A stretch of DNA of 6,506 bases, from positions 1-6,506 of the forward strand of contig SLGU01000024.1 of the NCBI GenBank assembly GCA_007136525.1, read 5' to 3'. Numbering within the stretch: position 1 is the stretch's first letter; every line of letters begins with the position of its first letter. The notes under the pieces are model-generated. The model made no database searches. It saw only the letters and a program-made list of their open reading frames with translations, and was not told the origin of the DNA. This document shows positions 4,695-6,506 of the stretch, piece by piece. Source of the DNA: Desulfobacteraceae bacterium (lineage in GTDB: Bacteria > Desulfobacterota > Desulfobacteria > Desulfobacterales > Desulfosalsimonadaceae). A program made the position numbers and the translations under genes.

Positions 4695-6164
4695 ATGACT
4701 TTCAGGACAAACTATACTGTCAACAAAACCACCCGTTTCAGGCTTCTTTCCGAAGACCAGAAAGCGCGGATTTTTCGCGGGGTGCTAAAGACATTAAACG
4801 ATACGGGTGCCAATGTGCACCATGATGAGGTTCGGGAAATATTAGGCAAAAATCGCTGCAAGGTGGACGGCAAGCGTGTACGCATTCCGCCGGAGGTCGT
4901 TCTGGATGCATTGGCGTCGCTTCCTCCGACGACAACGCTTTACAGTTGGGACAATGATGAAGAGATGTGTTACGTGGAGCCCGGCCGCAGTTATTTCGGC
5001 CCCGGTCCAACGCCCCCGAATTTCAATGATCCGGATACGCTGGAGCGCCGCCCCTATCTCAGAAAAGACGCCACGACCGTGGCCCGGGTATGCGATGCGC
5101 TTCCCAATATCGGCTACGTGCAGTCGCTGGGTTCCATCAGTGATGTCACCAACGGCCTGGCCGATGTCTATGAATTTGCGGACATGATCCAGAATACCCG
5201 CAAAATAATCATGAACTGGGCTTTCAGCGTGGAAAATCTTGCCGACGAGCATCGCATCGGCATCGCTATGGCCGGTGGGGAGGAAGCCTTCAGCAAACGT
5301 CCGAATTTCATCCATTACAGCGAGCCGATATCGCCGCTGACCAGTGATTTCGACGCCATCGGAAAGTGCCTGTATTGTGCGAAACACCGGATACCGCAGG
5401 TGTATACCCCTTGCTGCATTGGCGGGGCGACGGTGCCTGCGACCCATGCCGGACAGATTATCGTTGCCATGAGCGAATCCATGGTCGGCGTGGTTTTGTC
5501 CCAGCTCGTCAATCCCGGTACCTGTATTATCATCGGCGGGGTGCAGTCGATTCTCGACATGCGGCGGACCATTTATTCTTACGGCGCGCCGGAGCTGGGC
5601 ATCATGAGCGCGGCATTCACGGAAATGCTCAATTACGTGGGGCTGCCCATGTATTCGACATCCGGCTGCACCGATACGAAGAAAATGGAGCTCCAGTCGG
5701 GCATCGAGGCGGCCTTTTCCATCCACATGGCCATGCTCTCCGGCGCCAATTTCGTTCATGACAACGGGTACACGGAATCCGGCATCACCGGAGATATTTT
5801 CCAGACGGTCATGGACGACGAGATCATTGGCATGAGCCGCCTGATCGCCGGCGGCGTTGAGGTCAACGAGGAGACCCTGGCCGTGGAGGAAATCTGCAAC
5901 GTGGGACCTGGCGGGCACTATCTATACGAAGACCATACCATGAAATGGTTTCGCCACCACTGGCAGCCGACGCTTATGGACCGGAATTCCTACGAAGACT
6001 GGGACGCCCAGGGGCGGCTCACCATGAAGGACCGTATCGTCAAAAAAACACGCGATATTATAGAAAATTACGAGGGCCCCGCTTCCAGGGTGCCGGAAGA
6101 AGCCAAAAAGGATCTTCAGAAAGTACTTGATGCGGCCGAAGAGCGGGTTCGCTCCCAATCCTAG
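4695..6164 (+). CDS. MttB-superfamily methyltransferase 2 (COG5598, non-pyrrolysine)
   Basis: This 489-residue paralogue of the preceding gene starts 75 bp after its stop. The frame is open from a GTG at 4659, but AAGGAGA (4682-4688) lies just before the ATG at 4695 and the 12 extra residues have no family counterpart, so 4695 is chosen. Shared landmarks are LLSEDQ (17-22), VHHDEV (41-46), SYFGPGP (99-105), EPISPLT (210-216), YTPCCIGGATVPAT (237-250), IGGVQSILDMRRTIYSYGAP (280-299), YSTSGCTDTKK (320-330), GANFVHDNGYTESG (350-363) and DDEIIGM (374-380). As in its neighbour, the region equivalent to the pyrrolysine site is sense-coded. The two proteins differ at several presumed active-site loops, notably CCIGG for CPSSG and NGYTE for VGYID, which suggests different substrates or sequential steps with one corrinoid carrier. 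The gene ends in an amber TAG; reading through would add only six residues before TGA, so it is a normal stop. Confidence 0.95.
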   Translation: MTFRTNYTVNKTTRFRLLSEDQKARIFRGVLKTLNDTGANVHHDEVREILGKNRCKVDGKRVRIPPEVVLDALASLPPTTTLYSWDNDEEMCYVEPGRSYFGPGPTPPNFNDPDTLERRPYLRKDATTVARVCDALPNIGYVQSLGSISDVTNGLADVYEFADMIQNTRKIIMNWAFSVENLADEHRIGIAMAGGEEAFSKRPNFIHYSEPISPLTSDFDAIGKCLYCAKHRIPQVYTPCCIGGATVPATHAGQIIVAMSESMVGVVLSQLVNPGTCIIIGGVQSILDMRRTIYSYGAPELGIMSAAFTEMLNYVGLPMYSTSGCTDTKKMELQSGIEAAFSIHMAMLSGANFVHDNGYTESGITGDIFQTVMDDEIIGMSRLIAGGVEVNEETLAVEEICNVGPGGHYLYEDHTMKWFRHHWQPTLMDRNSYEDWDAQGRLTMKDRIVKKTRDIIENYEGPASRVPEEAKKDLQKVLDAAEERVRSQS

Positions 6165-6187
6165 CGCAACATCTTTTTTTGAAACAC

Positions 6188-6231
6188 AAAAAAAAGCCCG
6201 TGGACGCCTTTTCGAGCGCCTGCGGGCTTTT
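6188..6231 (+). terminator. Terminator-like hairpin after the second MttB-like gene
   Basis: AAAAGCCCG (6192-6200) pairs with CGGGCTTTT (6223-6231), and an inner GG(a)CGC/GCGCC pairing with loop CTTTTCGA extends the stem. On the plus strand only four T residues follow the GC part, while on the minus strand the A8 tract (6188-6195) gives a run of eight U residues, so termination should be stronger for leftward transcripts. A competing A/T hairpin can form between T7 at 6174-6180 and the same A8 tract. It lies 23 bp past the upstream stop and only 25 bp before the next start codon, so it may cut back rather than abolish transcription of the next gene. Confidence 0.7.
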
Positions 6232-6256
6232 AAAGCGTTAACAGGCTTGAATACCG

Positions 6257-6506
6257 ATGAGCACCGAAAAACGATTTGCACCGCACGGCCCCCGCCACGG
6301 CGGCCCTCGCCCGAAAGAGGGGGGTGATTATGTCGTCGGCATCGATACCGGGGGGACCTACACGGACGGCGTATTGATGGATTACCGATCCCGCCGGGTC
6401 CTGGCTTCGGGGAAAACCCTGACCACCAGAGAGGATCTCTCCCGCGGGGTTATCGAGGTCCTGAAAAGCCTGCATATTAAAAATCCCGCACGGGTGAAGC
6501 TGGTCG
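6257..6506 (+). CDS. Hydantoinase/oxoprolinase family protein (HyuA-type ASKHA ATPase), N-terminal fragment
   Basis: The first 83 codons are present and still open at the right edge; full proteins of this family are usually about 500-700 residues. YVVGIDTGGTYTDGVLMD (residues 25-42) is the N-terminal phosphate-binding motif of the hydantoinase/oxoprolinase N domain, with the D-x-GG-T-x-TD signature. Family members use ATP to open five-membered imide rings such as 5-oxoproline or (N-methyl)hydantoins, and related ASKHA proteins have other roles. An in-frame TGA at 6248-6250 and the absence of later in-frame ATG, GTG or TTG codons before the motif make ATG 6257 the only conventional start, although its ribosome binding site is weak (CAGG at 6242-6245, 11 nt away). 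That leaves about 24 residues rich in Gly, Pro, His and Arg ahead of the domain, where homologues typically start just before it. It sits 92 bp after the second MttB-like gene and behind a terminator-like hairpin. Confidence 0.88.
   Translation, partial: MSTEKRFAPHGPRHGGPRPKEGGDYVVGIDTGGTYTDGVLMDYRSRRVLASGKTLTTREDLSRGVIEVLKSLHIKNPARVKLV

Noticed and set aside
4842..5918. A 358-codon minus-strand frame opposite the second MttB-like gene
   Set aside because: Same situation: a shadow of a well-supported coding strand, with no domain and no ribosome binding site evidence.
3138..6164. Pyrrolysine-encoding (amber) MttB genes
   Set aside because: Neither gene has an internal in-frame TAG; both are full length without read-through. 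The terminal TAG of the second gene is an ordinary stop.
6330..6332. ATG at 6330 after a strong GAGGGGGG run as the hydantoinase start
   Set aside because: It is in a different frame from the conserved GIDTGGTYTD coding sequence and lies downstream of the G-run, so a length error in that run could not bring it into frame.

Overview
The window reads as chromosomal DNA from an anaerobic, probably sulfate-reducing deltaproteobacterium (Desulfobacterota). The basis is a pyrrolysine-free MttB-superfamily/corrinoid methyltransferase cluster, a betaine-type N-methyltransferase, a DUF1015 protein, and a long hairpin repeat of a type I recall from Desulfobacterales genomes. The taxonomic call is inference; there is no rRNA or other marker gene.

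Layout: (1) 1-745, minus strand: the first 248 codons of a DUF1015 (COG4198) protein that runs off the left edge. (2) 746-1173: a very AT-rich divergent intergenic region. It holds a pair of direct repeats, a textbook sigma-70 promoter (TTGACA, 17 bp, TATAAT) firing rightward, and a long leader with a possible 29-codon leader peptide whose stop overlaps the next start as ATGA. (3) 1174-2007: a SAM-dependent methyltransferase of the sarcosine/dimethylglycine N-methyltransferase type. (4) 2006-2313: a 127-bp imperfect inverted repeat that begins inside the methyltransferase stop codon, a degenerate extra copy of its terminal arm, and a separate GNRA-capped hairpin ahead of the next gene. (5) 2314-6164: a corrinoid protein followed by two different MttB-superfamily methyltransferases, all with good ribosome binding sites and on one strand. 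(6) 6188-6231: a terminator-like hairpin. (7) 6257-6506: the N-terminus of a hydantoinase/oxoprolinase-family ASKHA ATPase running off the right edge.

How the genes may work together: each MttB-type protein would move a methyl group from a quaternary or methylated amine (or another methyl donor) to Co(I) on the single corrinoid protein, and a corrinoid:tetrahydrofolate methyltransferase outside the window would pass it into C1 metabolism. Both MttB-like genes have sense codons throughout, so they belong with the non-pyrrolysine branch (glycine betaine MtgB and its relatives) rather than with true trimethylamine methyltransferases. The neighbouring SAM-dependent enzyme works in the opposite chemical direction, methylating sarcosine or dimethylglycine towards glycine betaine. 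This suggests a locus built around methylated glycines or related N-methyl compounds. The hydantoinase-like gene could act on a cyclic N-methyl compound or be an ATPase serving the system; its role is not determined by the sequence. No reductive activase (RamA type), MtaA/MtgA-type methyltransferase or transporter is visible here.
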